Positions 55,698-64,000 are shown, numbered from the stretch's first letter. The stretch: 64,000 bases of DNA from Actinomyces culturomici (GCF_900499005.1 NZ_LS991316.1:62001-126000), one strand, 5' to 3'. Translations and numbers: made by a program. Notes: generated by a model from the sequence alone, not told the origin.

Positions 55698-56375
55698 GTG
55701 GGAGACCTCATCGACACGACCGAGATGTACCTCAAGACCATCTTCGAGATGGAGGAGGACGGCGTCACCCCTCTGCGCGCCCGCATCGTCGAGCGCCTCG
55801 ATCACTCGGGCCCCACCGTCTCGCAGACGGTCGCGAGGATGGAGCGCGACGGGCTCCTTCACGTCCTCGGCGATCGTCGCCTCGAGCTCACCTCGCGCGG
55901 CCGCAGGCAGGCGTTCGAGGTCGTCCGCAAGCATCGTCTCGCCGAACGGCTCCTCATCGACGTCATCGGGCTCGACTGGGAGCGCGCGCACGACGAGGCG
56001 TGTCGCTGGGAGCACGTGATGTCGGATCAGGTGGAGGTGAGGCTCGTCTCCCTCCTCGGGGACCCGGCGACCGACCCCTACGGCAATCCGATCCCCGGGG
56101 CCGGACCCGTGCGCCCCGCCGAGTCCGTCGAGCTCGCCGTCCGCTCCCGCGCCGACCGTCCGCTCGTGATCGTGAGGATCGGGGAGCCCCTCCAGGCCGA
56201 CGACGCGATCATCGCGGCCTTCGCCGCGGCGAACCTGCGCCCGGGGTCCTCCGTCGTTCTCGAGGACGAGGGCGATCGCGTCCGCATTCGACCGGTTGGG
56301 AAGAACGGCGAGGTCGAAGAGGGTTTCCGCATTCCGCTGGCGCTCGCGCCGCACCTCTTCGTCGAGGCCGAATAG
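55698..56375 (+). CDS. ideR: DtxR/IdeR-family metal-dependent repressor
   Basis: The 225-residue protein has the DtxR winged helix (DLIDTTEMYLKTIFEMEEDGVTPLRARIVERLDHSGPTVSQTVARMERDGLLHV), the dimerisation and metal-binding domain (RKHRLAERLLIDVIGLDWERAHDEACRWEHVMSDQVEVRLVSLLGDPATDPYGNPIPG) and a C-terminal FeoA/SH3-like domain (RIGEPLQADDAIIAAFAAANLRPGSSVVL). Metal ligands in the family are Met/Cys/Glu/His; MSDQVE corresponds to the C-x-x-E-H-type ligand region, with differences. It represses iron uptake genes when iron is present. GGGAAGGAG precedes GTG 55698. The symbol follows the family and is not proven. Confidence 0.88.
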   Translation: MGDLIDTTEMYLKTIFEMEEDGVTPLRARIVERLDHSGPTVSQTVARMERDGLLHVLGDRRLELTSRGRRQAFEVVRKHRLAERLLIDVIGLDWERAHDEACRWEHVMSDQVEVRLVSLLGDPATDPYGNPIPGAGPVRPAESVELAVRSRADRPLVIVRIGEPLQADDAIIAAFAAANLRPGSSVVLEDEGDRVRIRPVGKNGEVEEGFRIPLALAPHLFVEAE

Positions 56376-56518
56376 GTCCTCCCGTCCTCGCTCGCCCGTC
56401 CGGATCGTGAACCGAACCTGTGAGTTCGTCCTCGATCGTTACCTTCGCGTGACATTCGGGGTCGCCGCGGTCTACAGTGTCACTCGGCCGACGAGGCCGA
56501 CCGCACTTCATCGACCGA

Positions 56519-56650
56519 AGCCGAACCGTGAAGCGCGTGGACACCCAGGTTCGGCACGGGGGAACCGAATACGGCCGCAAGGCCTTGGGGTGAAGCCTGG
56601 GAGACCAGGCCGGGCTCTCCTGCCCGAATCCGACAGCTGACCTCGAAGGT
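56519..56650 (+). ncRNA. ydaO-yuaA c-di-AMP riboswitch
   Basis: The leader contains the conserved ydaO elements in order: GCCGAACC, CACGGGGGAACCGAA, TTGGGGTGAAGCC, CGGGCTCTCC, GCCCGAATCCGACAGCTGACC and TCGAAGG (the consensus ends CCCGAACCCGUCAGCUAACCUCGUAGGC). This class binds c-di-AMP and usually turns off cell-wall hydrolase and potassium-transport genes. A promoter with GTGACA (56449) and TACAGT (56473) lies upstream. It controls the NlpC/P60 gene that starts 24 bp later. Confidence 0.9.
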
Positions 56651-56673
56651 TTCACAAGGAGAAACAACAACAC

Positions 56674-57447
56674 GTGACTACCGTCAAGCCCGCGCCGCGC
56701 CACCGACTGGCGCGTCGTCCGCTCAAGCCGATCGCCGATCTGGCGGACACGATCACCTCGCTGAGCCCGGTCCGCCCCGCGGCCATCGCGTCGGTCACCG
56801 GTCTCGCCCTCACCGCCGTCGTCGGCGGCGCCGCGAACGCCGCGACTGCCGGATCCCAGAGTGGTGAGCCCGCCGCGGCTCCGACCACCACCACCGCCCC
56901 CCAGTCCTCCGCGACGACCGTCGTCGTCCCGGACATCGCGTGGAGCACCGACGAGGTCACGGCCTCCGCCGAGGCCCCCGTCGTCGAAGAGCCCGTCGTC
57001 GAGGAGACCACGGCCGCGAACCGCTCGGAGACCCGCGCGGACGTCACCTCGTCCGACTCCTCCGCCTCGGCCTCGGCGGACACGAGTTCGACCGCCTCGA
57101 CCGCCGCCGCGTACAACGCCGCCGGCTCGTCGATCGTCGCCGCGGCTCTCGCGCTCACCGGCATCCCCTACGTCTACGCGGGCGCCTCGTACGCCGGCCT
57201 CGACTGCTCGGGCCTCACGATGCTCGCCTACCAGGCCGCCGGTATCTCCCTTCCGCACTCCTCGTCGGCTCAGGCGGCCGGCGGCACCGTCGTTTCCGCC
57301 TCCGAGGCCCAGCCGGGCGACATCGTCGCCTACCCGGGTCACGTCGCCATCTACATCGGCGGCGGCCAGATGGTCGAGGCGACTGTCCCCGGAGCCCTCT
57401 CGCAGGTCTCCTCCGTGCGCGCGGGCGGATACTTCGTCCGCTACTGA
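56674..57447 (+). CDS. Secreted NlpC/P60 cell-wall endopeptidase
   Basis: The 257-residue protein has an N-terminal signal sequence (hydrophobic stretch at about 34-58), a Thr/Glu/Ser-rich linker, and a C-terminal NlpC/P60 domain with the catalytic Cys in YAGLDCSGLTMLAYQAAGISLPHSS, His in YPGHVAIYIGGGQMVEA and a polar third residue nearby. It cuts peptidoglycan stem peptides. AAGGAGAAAC lies before GTG 56674. Control by the ydaO riboswitch ties wall remodelling to c-di-AMP, as for resuscitation-promoting and NlpC/P60 genes in other Actinomycetota. Confidence 0.92.
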   Translation: MTTVKPAPRHRLARRPLKPIADLADTITSLSPVRPAAIASVTGLALTAVVGGAANAATAGSQSGEPAAAPTTTTAPQSSATTVVVPDIAWSTDEVTASAEAPVVEEPVVEETTAANRSETRADVTSSDSSASASADTSSTASTAAAYNAAGSSIVAAALALTGIPYVYAGASYAGLDCSGLTMLAYQAAGISLPHSSSAQAAGGTVVSASEAQPGDIVAYPGHVAIYIGGGQMVEATVPGALSQVSSVRAGGYFVRY

Positions 57448-57465
57448 GCTGCGCGAACTCTTCGG

Positions 57466-57496
57466 AAGTCGGCCGGGTCGATGACCCGGCCGACTT
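57466..57496 (+). terminator. 14-bp hairpin with T-rich tail after NlpC/P60 gene
   Basis: AAGTCGGCCGGGTC-GAT-GACCCGGCCGACTT followed by TCTCGTTCTCC. A classic intrinsic terminator. Confidence 0.9.
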
Positions 57497-57577
57497 TCTC
57501 GTTCTCCTCGTCTTCCACTCCCCGAATCGCGTCGGATGAGGCACAATGAGCATGACACACATCACGAGGAGGCCATC

Positions 57578-58510
57578 ATGGGTTCCACCGAAGTCATTCT
57601 CGTCGGAGTCGACGGCTCAACGGAGAGCCTCGCCGCCGTCAAATGGGCAGCGGATCGCGCAATCCGAACCGGGGGCCGCGTCCACGTCCTGTGCACCTAC
57701 GCCCTCGCCTCGTACTCGGCGGCCGCCCTCGATGGGGGCTACGCCGTCCTCGACGACGAGGCCCTCAAGCGCGGCGCCCAGCAGGTCGTCGACGAGGCCG
57801 TCGAGATCGCGAAGAAGCGCGGAGCCGAGCGCGTCTCGGCCTCGATCGAACCGGGCGATCCGGCGGGCGTGCTCGTCGAGATGTCCCGCGAGGTCGATCT
57901 CGTCGTCGTCGGCTCGCGCGGGGGCGGCTCCTTCGCCGACCGCCTGCTCGGCACGGTGTCCTCGGCCCTGCCGGCCCACGCGAAGTGCCCGGTCGTCGTC
58001 GTCCCGCGCCACACCTCCGGCAAGAAGTTCATGCCGATCGAGCGCATCGTCGTCGGCGTCGACGGCTCGGACGTCCCGTCCTCGGCCCTGCGCCGCTCGA
58101 TCGACGAGGCCGCGACGTGGAGCGCCCGCCTCACCGCCGTGTCCGCCGTCCCGATCGCGACGGGCACCTCGATGATGACGTGGGCGCCGACGGGCGTCGA
58201 CCACTCGAGCCTGCTGAAGGACGTCCGCAAGGGCATGGGCATCGCGATCGATCAGGCGCTCGACGGGCGCGAGATGGAGATCGCCCGCCACGCGCTCGAC
58301 GGGTCGCCCGCCTCGCTCCTCATCGAGTTCTCCACCGCCGTGGACCTCGTCGTCGTCGGCACGAGGGCGCGCGGCGGTCTCGCCGGCGTCCTCCTCGGAT
58401 CGACGTCGCAGACGGTCCTCAGCCACTCGACGTGCCCGGTGATGATCGTGCCGTCCGATCACCTCGGCAAGGCCGTTCCGGCCGAGGCACCGACGTGGGA
58501 GCGCCGGTGA
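57578..58510 (+). CDS. Universal stress protein, two tandem UspA domains
   Basis: The 310-residue protein has two UspA domains: STEVILVGVDGSTESLAAVKWAADRAI to CPVVVVPR (about 1-145) and IERIVVGVDGSDVPSSALRRSIDEAA to CPVMIVPSD (about 155-300). Each ends with the ATP-binding pattern G-2x-G-9x-G-S/T (VGSRGGGSFADRLLGTVSS; VGTRARGGLAGVLLGSTSQ). It probably binds ATP and helps under starvation or redox stress. ATG 57578 follows CGAGGAGGCC; the frame extends to 57536 without a ribosome binding site. Confidence 0.93.
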   Translation: MGSTEVILVGVDGSTESLAAVKWAADRAIRTGGRVHVLCTYALASYSAAALDGGYAVLDDEALKRGAQQVVDEAVEIAKKRGAERVSASIEPGDPAGVLVEMSREVDLVVVGSRGGGSFADRLLGTVSSALPAHAKCPVVVVPRHTSGKKFMPIERIVVGVDGSDVPSSALRRSIDEAATWSARLTAVSAVPIATGTSMMTWAPTGVDHSSLLKDVRKGMGIAIDQALDGREMEIARHALDGSPASLLIEFSTAVDLVVVGTRARGGLAGVLLGSTSQTVLSHSTCPVMIVPSDHLGKAVPAEAPTWERR

Positions 58511-58546
58511 GCACGGCCCCTCTGAGGACGTGACCTCTCGCCCTCG

Positions 58547-58582
58547 TCGCCCGCCCACGATCGCCCGATCGGGGGCGGGCGA
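58547..58582 (+). terminator. GC-rich hairpin after universal stress gene
   Basis: TCGCCCGCCC and GGGCGGGCGA pair around an inner CGATC/GATCG stem. A second palindrome, GGAGCTTCGAGCTCC at 58621-58635, lies in the leader of the next gene. Confidence 0.7.
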
Positions 58583-58734
58583 ATTGTTAGAACGTCGGAC
58601 CCCGGCCGGATTAGCGGGAAGGAGCTTCGAGCTCCGTGAAGCGGGGCGCGTCCGCCTCCTCGCCGCATTCGAGCGCGGTTGACGGCGTCCCCGGTGTCAC
58701 TCGATCCATCAACAGACAAGGAACATCAAGGACG

Positions 58735-60210
58735 ATGACAAGTCAGGAAGGCCCTTCGGGGCGCGCGTCAGCCAAGACCGGCATCGAGACGACCGGTATT
58801 GAGATCATCAGCGACGAGGAACGCACGGCGAAGCCGCACAACCTGTTCCTCCCGTGGTTCGCGTCGAACATCTCCGTGTTCGGTATGAGTTACGGCGCAT
58901 GGGTCCTCGGCTTCGGAATCTCGTTCGTCCAGGCGCTCATCGTCACGCTGATCGGCGTCGTCGTCTCCTTCATCATCTGCGGCGTGATCGCCCTCGGCGG
59001 CAAGCGCGGCTCGGTCCCGACCATGGTCATGTCGCGCGCGGCCTTCGGCGTCAACGGCGCGAAGGTTCCCGGAATCTTCTCCTGGCTCACCTCGATCGGC
59101 TGGGAGACCTCCCTGGCCATCACCGCCGTTCTCGCGACCTCGACGGTGTTCGTGCGCCTGGGATGGTCCACTGAGGAGGGGTCGACGGTCAAGATCGTCG
59201 CGGCGATCGTCGTCGCGGCGCTCATCGTTCTGGGCGCCGTCGCTGGCTACCACATCATCATGAAGATGCAGGCGGTCCTCACCTGGCTCACCGGCATCAC
59301 GACGATCATCTACGTCTTCCTCGTCGTCCCGCACATCGACTGGGCGGCCCTCATGTCCATTCCCTCCGGCTCCCTCGCCGCGACGATCGGCGCCGCGACC
59401 ATGGTCATGACGGGCATGGGTCTCGGATGGGTGAACATCGCGGCCGACTGGGCGCGCTACCAGTCCCGCGACGCGGACGGCAAGTCGATCGTCTTCTGGA
59501 ACACCTTCGGCGGCTCACTGGGGCCGGTCGTCCTCATCTCCTTCGGCCTCATGCTGGCCGGCTCCGACGCGGACCTGTCGGATGCGATCGGCGGAGACCC
59601 GGTCGGCGCGCTGGCGAACCTCCTGCCCACGTGGTTCCTCATCCCCTTCCTCCTGACGGCGATCCTGTCGCTCCTGTCCGGCGCGATCAACGGCATCTAC
59701 TCGTCGGGCTTGACCCTTCTGACCCTGGGCATCGACATCCCGCGTCCGCTGGCCTCCCTCATCGATGGCGTCATCCTCACCGCGGGCACGATCTTCGTCG
59801 TCTTCTTCTCCCCGGACTTCATCGGACCGTTCCAGTCCTTCCTCATCACCCTGGGCGTGCCGTTGGCGGCATGGGCGGGCATCATGATGGCCGACATCAC
59901 CCTGCGCAAGCGCGACTACGACGAAAGGTCCCTCTTCGACGCCTCCGGCATCTACGGCTCCGTCAACTGGGGCGCGCTGGCGATCATGGCGCTCTCCTGC
60001 GTGATCGGCTGGGGCTTCGTCATCAACGGCTTCGCCGAGGCCGCGGCCTGGAACAACTGGCAGGGCTACCTGCTGTGGATGCTCGGCGGCAAGGAGGGCC
60101 CGTGGGCCTACGGCAACATCGGCGTCATCCTCGCGCTGATCATCGGCTTCATCGCCTACTTCTTCATGTCGCGCGCCAAGGTCCGCCGGCAGGAGTCCGC
60201 CAATGCCTGA
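58735..60210 (+). CDS. NCS1-family cytosine/purine permease
   Basis: The 491-residue protein has 12 hydrophobic segments. KPHNLFLPWFASNISVFGMSYGAW, GSVPTMVMSRAAFGVNGAKVPGIFSWLTSIGWETSLAITAV and GMGLGWVNIAADWARYQSR are signatures of CodB-like NCS1 nucleobase transporters. ATG 58735 is preceded by CAAGGACG; a frame to 58636 is less likely. It overlaps the purine nucleoside phosphorylase gene by 8 nt, so uptake and salvage are coupled. Substrate could be cytosine, purines or an analogue. Confidence 0.92.
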   Translation: MTSQEGPSGRASAKTGIETTGIEIISDEERTAKPHNLFLPWFASNISVFGMSYGAWVLGFGISFVQALIVTLIGVVVSFIICGVIALGGKRGSVPTMVMSRAAFGVNGAKVPGIFSWLTSIGWETSLAITAVLATSTVFVRLGWSTEEGSTVKIVAAIVVAALIVLGAVAGYHIIMKMQAVLTWLTGITTIIYVFLVVPHIDWAALMSIPSGSLAATIGAATMVMTGMGLGWVNIAADWARYQSRDADGKSIVFWNTFGGSLGPVVLISFGLMLAGSDADLSDAIGGDPVGALANLLPTWFLIPFLLTAILSLLSGAINGIYSSGLTLLTLGIDIPRPLASLIDGVILTAGTIFVVFFSPDFIGPFQSFLITLGVPLAAWAGIMMADITLRKRDYDERSLFDASGIYGSVNWGALAIMALSCVIGWGFVINGFAEAAAWNNWQGYLLWMLGGKEGPWAYGNIGVILALIIGFIAYFFMSRAKVRRQESANA

Positions 60211-61063
60211 GCCGTCCGAAGCAGTGTCGTCGGAGCGGGAGGACGCCCTGGACTACTGCTGCCAGAACGATCCCGCGGCCGCGGACGCGATCCGTCAGGC
60301 GGCTCGGCTCATCGCCTCGCGAAGCGGAGCGGACCGCCACGACGCCCTCGTCGTCCTCGGCTCGGGCCTGCGCGACGCCCTCGACCGCATCGGGTCGATC
60401 GACGCGCGCATCCCGCTCTCCGAGCTTCCCGGGGTTCCGGTCCCGGCGGTCGAGGGGCACGGCGCGGAGCTCCTCTCGATGCGAGTGGCAGTGCCCTCCG
60501 GAGGCGAGGCGCGCGTCCTCGTCGCGACGGGCAGAGTGCATCTCTACGAGGGCTACACGCCCTCGCAGGTGTGCCGGCTCGTGCGGATCTGCGCGATGAC
60601 CGGAATCCGCGCGGCGTTCCTCACGAACGCCGGCGGATGTCTGCGGGACTGGAAGCTCGGGGAGCTCATGGCGATCGAGGACCACTTCAACTTCTCGGGG
60701 GCATCGCCCTTCGAGGGGCCGGTCTTCACGGACATCTGGAGCATCTGGTCGGCGCGCTTCAACTCGCTGCTCAACGGCATCGTCGACCGCACGGGCACCT
60801 ACGCCCTGTTGCGCGGCCCGGAGTTCCAGACGGCCGCAGAATCGCGCATGCTCGCCGCGAACGGCGTCGACAACGTCGGAATGAGCACGATCCTCGAGGC
60901 GATCGCCCTGCATCAGCTCGGAGTCGAAGTGGCGGGGCTCTCCGTCGTCTCCGACTTGAGCTTCGATCCTGCACCCACAGAGCACGAGGACGTTCTGCGC
61001 GCGATGGCCGTGGCGACTCCGAAGGTCGAAGCCGCGATCACCACTTGCCTCTCGGCCATCTAG
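60203..61063 (+). CDS. Purine nucleoside phosphorylase (PNP/MTAP family)
   Basis: The 286-residue protein has DALVVLGSGLRDAL, PVPAVEGHGAELLS, VATGRVHLYEGYTPSQVCRLVRICAMTGIRAAFLTNAGGCL, RGPEFQTAAESRML and VGMSTILEAIALHQLGVEVAGLSVVSDLS, the trimeric PNP pattern. It splits purine nucleosides with phosphate. The GPEFQTAAE motif differs from the common GPxFETPAE, so specificity may differ. The gene overlaps the permease by 8 nt. Confidence 0.92.
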   Translation: MPEPSEAVSSEREDALDYCCQNDPAAADAIRQAARLIASRSGADRHDALVVLGSGLRDALDRIGSIDARIPLSELPGVPVPAVEGHGAELLSMRVAVPSGGEARVLVATGRVHLYEGYTPSQVCRLVRICAMTGIRAAFLTNAGGCLRDWKLGELMAIEDHFNFSGASPFEGPVFTDIWSIWSARFNSLLNGIVDRTGTYALLRGPEFQTAAESRMLAANGVDNVGMSTILEAIALHQLGVEVAGLSVVSDLSFDPAPTEHEDVLRAMAVATPKVEAAITTCLSAI

Positions 61064-61153
61064 GAGCGACTGAGGCGCCGGCATGGAGCCGGCCGGCAGA
61101 TCGTGAAGCGACAAGAGGCTGGTAGAGTGGGCCCGCTCGGCAACGCCGAGCGG

Positions 61154-61226
61154 GCCCTCGTAGCTCAGGGGATAGAGCACCGCTCTCCTAAAGCGGGTGT
61201 CGGACGTTCGAATCGTCTCGGGGGCA
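61154..61226 (+). tRNA. tRNA-Arg (anticodon CCT), CCA not encoded
   Basis: Acceptor GCCCTCG pairs with CGGGGGC; D-arm TAGCTCAGGGGATAGAGCA; anticodon loop CTCCTAA gives CCT; T-loop TTCGAAT. The base after the discriminator is C, then ATC, so CCA must be added by enzyme. Confidence 0.96.
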
Positions 61227-61442
61227 CATCCGGGCGGGCGTCGCGCAGCGGCGCCCGTTCGTCGTGCCGAGTACCCGTTCGGCGTTCCCACGCGGATTCT
61301 GCGTGCGTTGGAGCGCGTTGTTCTTTCGCGACCGCTCACGTCTTGTGCTCCTCGTGCGCCTGTTGGCGCGCAGACGCGGGCGGATAAGGCTCGAGATCGC
61401 TCGTCGGACCGAGATGCTGTCGCCGGTCGGCCGCCCTTTCAA

Positions 61443-61790
61443 CCTGGATCGCACACTCGGCGCCCTTTGGTGCGGGCGAACTGCGCCGAGACGGCGATCC
61501 GGGTTGTGCGAGGGGCTGAATCCGCCGGCGGCGGTACCTGGATCGCACACTCGGCGGTGCTCTTCGTCGGTCGACTGCGCCGAGACGGCGATCCGGGTTG
61601 TGCGAGGGGCTGAATCCGCCGGTGGTGGTACCTGGATCGCACACTCGGCGGTGCTCTTCGTCGGTCGACTGCGCCGAGACGGCGATCCGGGTTGTGCGAG
61701 GGGCTGAATCCGCCGGTGGTGGTACCTGGATCGCACACTCCGCGGTGCTCTTCGTCGGTCGACTGCGCCGAGACGGCGATCCAGGTGGTG
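61443..61790 (-). repeat. 94-bp tandem repeat array, locus 3 (opposite orientation)
   Basis: CCTGGATCGCACACTC recurs at 61443, 61537, 61631 and 61725, a period of exactly 94 bp. On the minus strand each unit has GGATCGCCGTCTCGGCG and, 42 bp later, GAGTGTGCGATCCAGGT, identical to the blocks at loci 1 and 2, while the 25-bp spacer between them is different. The remainder of 61227-62174 has no supported gene. Confidence 0.93.
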
Positions 61791-62047
61791 ACCGTGATCG
61801 GCACCCGCGTCGGTGCCCCATCAGCTCCGACACGGAGGTCCTTCGTGGTCGTCTGGATCGACTTCGGGTGCAGCGCGTCCGAGAACGCCCAGGCGCCCGC
61901 CCCGATGCGGCCCTCGAGGGAACGGACGTCCGCGCGCTTGTCGACCGACGAGGTCGGGGCGGTGCGCCGGACGCGGGGGAGTGAAGAGACGGTGGACTTC
62001 ACCATGCGCGCTTGTTCGCCGACCGATGGGCGCCCGGCCCCGGCCTC

Positions 62048-62114
62048 GTGAACGAGCGCGCAACGGCCCCGCGGTGAACGAGCGCGCAACGCCCCCGCGG
62101 TGAACGAGCGCGGA
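62048..62114 (+). repeat. 26-bp tandem repeat with GTGAACGAGCGCGC
   Basis: GTGAACGAGCGCG starts at 62048, 62074 and 62100, period 26 bp. The first copy is fused to a GGCCCCGGCCTC element, and GCGCGCTTGTTCGCC at 62005 is the inverted form. Confidence 0.85.
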
Positions 62115-62174
62115 AGACGCGGATCACGGCGGAGCCTCCCGAGGAGGCGGGCTCGCGCCCGTTACCGTGGGAGG

Positions 62175-64000
62175 GTGGCCAATGGTTTCTTCTCACGTCT
62201 TCCCCGCGGCGCCGCCGCGCCCCAGACGACTCCCCCCGCCGCGGGCGCGTCCTCCGAGCATCTCGGGGCCGCGCTCGCCGCGTGGCAGGACGACCTCCTG
62301 CGCCTCACGCGCATCGACGGCGAGGACGCCCCGCGCCTCACGATGAACCAGCCGCACCCCGGCGGCCTCGCGCAGCTCTACACGGATCATCCGACGCGCC
62401 TCTCACTGCTCATCCGCGAGCCGAACTCGCATCAGCGCGCGATCGAGCGCGCGCGCACGATCATCGCGACCTCGAACGAGCTCGCCGCGCGCCACGGCGT
62501 CGGGCTCGTCCACATGTCCATCGGCCACGCCCGCTGGTTCGAGGCGGGCGAGGCGGTCGCCTCCGCCGCGCTCCTGCGGCCCGCGCGCCTCACCGACAAC
62601 GGCGGCGACATCACCGTCACCCTGCTCCCCGGGTACGCGCTCGATCCGATCCTCGCCTCCGCCCTCGCCGATCGGGGCGTCGAGGTCGACGCCGAGGAGC
62701 TCGTCGCCCAGGCGACGTCGATTCACGGGTTCTCGTCCTCGCGCGCCCTCGCCGATCTGCGCCGGGTCGGCGCGGCGCTCGACCGCTTCGAACTGCGCGA
62801 CGAGCTCGTCCTCGGAATCTTCGAGCACCCGGCGTCCGGGCTCCTGCGCGAGTTCTCCCACTCCGAGCACCTCCTCGGCTCGCCCGTCGTCCGGGCGCTC
62901 GCCGGCGACGGGGCCGCCCGCGCCGAGACCCTCACGCCCCTGCCCGCCGGCGACCCGACCGATCGCGACCCGTGGAAGGAGCGCGGCGCCGGCGACCTCA
63001 CGCCCCGACAGCTCGACGTCGTCGAGGCGGCGGCCTCCGGCCGGTCCTTCCTCGTCGACGTCCCGCACGGCGCGGACGACACCGCCCTCGTCGGCGCGAT
63101 CCTCGCGGACGCCGCCGCCTCCGGGCGCCAGACGCTCCACATCGGCGGCTCGCCCTCGCGGACGACGCGCGCCGAGGACCGCCTGCGCGAACTCGGCCTC
63201 ATGGAGGCGGCGACGCGCATCGACGGGACGACGACCTCCGGCGAGGAGCTCCGCGCCCTTCTGCGGACGGCGATGACGGACACCTCCGCGGTCGCGGACG
63301 CGCGCGAGGTCGACGATATGCGCACGCGCCTGCGCGACGTGCGGGCGAGGCTCTCCTCGTACACCGGCTCCCTCCACCGGCCGTTCCGCGCCTTCGGCGT
63401 GAGCGCCTTCAACGCGCTCCAGGTCCTCACCGATCTCACGAGCGCCCACCCGAGCCCCGCGACCCGCGTCCGACTGCGCGAGGAGGTGCTCCTCGCCGTC
63501 GCACAGGACCAGGGCGTGCGCGCCCGAGACCTCCTCCACGAGGCCTCCGACCTCGGGATCTTCTCGAGGGCCACGGCGCACGCCGCGTGGAAGGGCGTCG
63601 TCATCGGCTCCGAGGAGCAGGTCCCCGACGTCCTGACGCGCGTTCACCGACTCGCGAGCGAGTCCCTCCCGCAGCTGCGCGTCCGTATGGGCGCGGTCGC
63701 CGGCGAAACCGGCATCGCGCCGGCCACGACGCTCGAGGAGTGGGCCGAGCAGCTCGACATGTTCGAGGGCGTCCGCGACGTCCTCGACATCTTCCAGCCC
63801 CACGTGTTCGAGCAGTCCGCCGCCGACATGGTGATCGCCACCGCCCCCAAGCAGTGGCGCGCCGCCCACGGCATCACGATGAAGCGCTCGGAGCGCGTGC
63901 GCCTCGTCAAGCGCGCCCAGGACTTCGTCCGCCCTGGTACGCACGTCGCCGACCTCCACGCCGAGCTCCTCAAAGTTCAGGACCGTCGAGAGGCCTGGCG
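62175..64000 (+). CDS. Large helicase-like ATPase, N-terminal 608 residues (3' end outside window)
   Basis: The frame from GTG 62175 stays open to the window end. After a disordered start it shows LRLTRIDGEDAPRLTMNQPHPGGLAQLY, ERARTIIATSNELAARHGVGLVHMSIGHARW and AALLRPARLTDNGGDITVTLLPGYALDPILASAL, which match the N-terminal region of large DUF4011-type superfamily-1 helicase proteins of Actinomycetota. The later segment GDLTPRQLDVVEAAASGRSFLVDVPHGADDTALVGAILADAAA occupies the P-loop position but lacks the GxGK(T/S) lysine. TACCGT-GGGAGG-GTG indicates a leaderless start. Conserved helicase motifs further downstream are outside the window. Confidence 0.75.
   Translation, partial: MANGFFSRLPRGAAAPQTTPPAAGASSEHLGAALAAWQDDLLRLTRIDGEDAPRLTMNQPHPGGLAQLYTDHPTRLSLLIREPNSHQRAIERARTIIATSNELAARHGVGLVHMSIGHARWFEAGEAVASAALLRPARLTDNGGDITVTLLPGYALDPILASALADRGVEVDAEELVAQATSIHGFSSSRALADLRRVGAALDRFELRDELVLGIFEHPASGLLREFSHSEHLLGSPVVRALAGDGAARAETLTPLPAGDPTDRDPWKERGAGDLTPRQLDVVEAAASGRSFLVDVPHGADDTALVGAILADAAASGRQTLHIGGSPSRTTRAEDRLRELGLMEAATRIDGTTTSGEELRALLRTAMTDTSAVADAREVDDMRTRLRDVRARLSSYTGSLHRPFRAFGVSAFNALQVLTDLTSAHPSPATRVRLREEVLLAVAQDQGVRARDLLHEASDLGIFSRATAHAAWKGVVIGSEEQVPDVLTRVHRLASESLPQLRVRMGAVAGETGIAPATTLEEWAEQLDMFEGVRDVLDIFQPHVFEQSAADMVIATAPKQWRAAHGITMKRSERVRLVKRAQDFVRPGTHVADLHAELLKVQDRREAW

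Noticed and set aside
54073..56019. 648-residue plus-strand frame opposite serC
   Set aside because: Antisense to serC and continuing into the DtxR gene in a wrong frame; no family resemblance.
58071..58120. Copy of the dispersed element in the universal stress gene (CTCGATCGACGAGGCCGCG)
   Set aside because: The match to the core stops before the GGGGC part and the encoded residues fit the normal UspA helix, so it is probably ordinary codon use.
62403..63959. 518-residue minus-strand frame at the window end
   Set aside because: Shadow of the plus-strand helicase-like gene, which shows family motifs over the same stretch.

Overview
The window is very GC-rich, uses strong C/G third-position codons, and carries gene neighbourhoods typical of Actinomycetota: cold-shock protein next to DUF3027, a stand-alone groEL under double CIRCE control, panC/panD behind a DUF2520 Rossmann gene, a WXG100 protein, an IdeR-like regulator, and a c-di-AMP (ydaO) riboswitch before an NlpC/P60 protein. 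Many genes appear to have leaderless mRNAs. A host-associated actinomycete such as an Actinomycetaceae member fits, but the genus cannot be fixed from sequence alone.

Layout. 1-2.2 kb: the tail of a proline-rich membrane protein and a membrane-anchored DsbA-like protein, then tRNA-Thr(TGT). 2.5-10.2 kb: a galactoside-use cassette (TetR regulator, GH2, GPH symporter, GH36) flanked by inverted copies of a composite repeat (3 x 72 bp plus a 40-bp element). 10.3-14.3 kb: secreted nuclease, zinc dehydrogenase, ung, LytR_C protein. 14.5-16.3 kb: CIRCE-controlled groEL. 16.6-18.2 kb: MazG-like and WXG100 genes and the first 94-bp repeat array. 18.2-21.6 kb: HD-like protein and a two-component system. 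21.7-26.3 kb: two PH-domain membrane proteins, DUF2520, panC, panD. 26.5-30.1 kb: a lower-GC accessory island with a decayed AlbA/ATPase gene and an unknown large gene split by an in-frame TAG. 30.2-38.1 kb: lysS, a uridine-kinase-like gene, TetR, lutABC lactate oxidation, a GNAT and a SorC-type regulator. 38.5-40.9 kb: glpF-glpK. 41-49.1 kb: NYN, PspA, TPM protein, Csp, DUF3027, NCS2 permease, MFS. 49.2-51.3 kb: second 94-bp array and a decayed IS3-type element. 51.4-57.4 kb: TetR-controlled DHA2 efflux pump, serC, DtxR/IdeR, riboswitch and NlpC/P60. 57.6-61.2 kb: universal stress protein, NCS1 permease with purine nucleoside phosphorylase, tRNA-Arg(CCT). 61.4-62.1 kb: third 94-bp array. From 62.2 kb: a helicase-like ATPase running off the end.

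The most unusual content is non-coding. Three loci hold tandem arrays with exactly the same 94-bp period and two conserved blocks 42 bp apart. Three loci hold large palindromes built from 19-bp TTTGGCGG/CCGCCAAA units, and two of these sit directly after 94-bp arrays. A short element with core GGCCCCGGCCTCGTCGATC occurs about twenty times, both between genes and inside genes (mostly in C-terminal tails and linkers). The sugar operon is bracketed by inverted multi-part repeats. I see no CRISPR array, no rRNA and no intact prophage. Protein names rest on motif recognition by eye; no database search was run.
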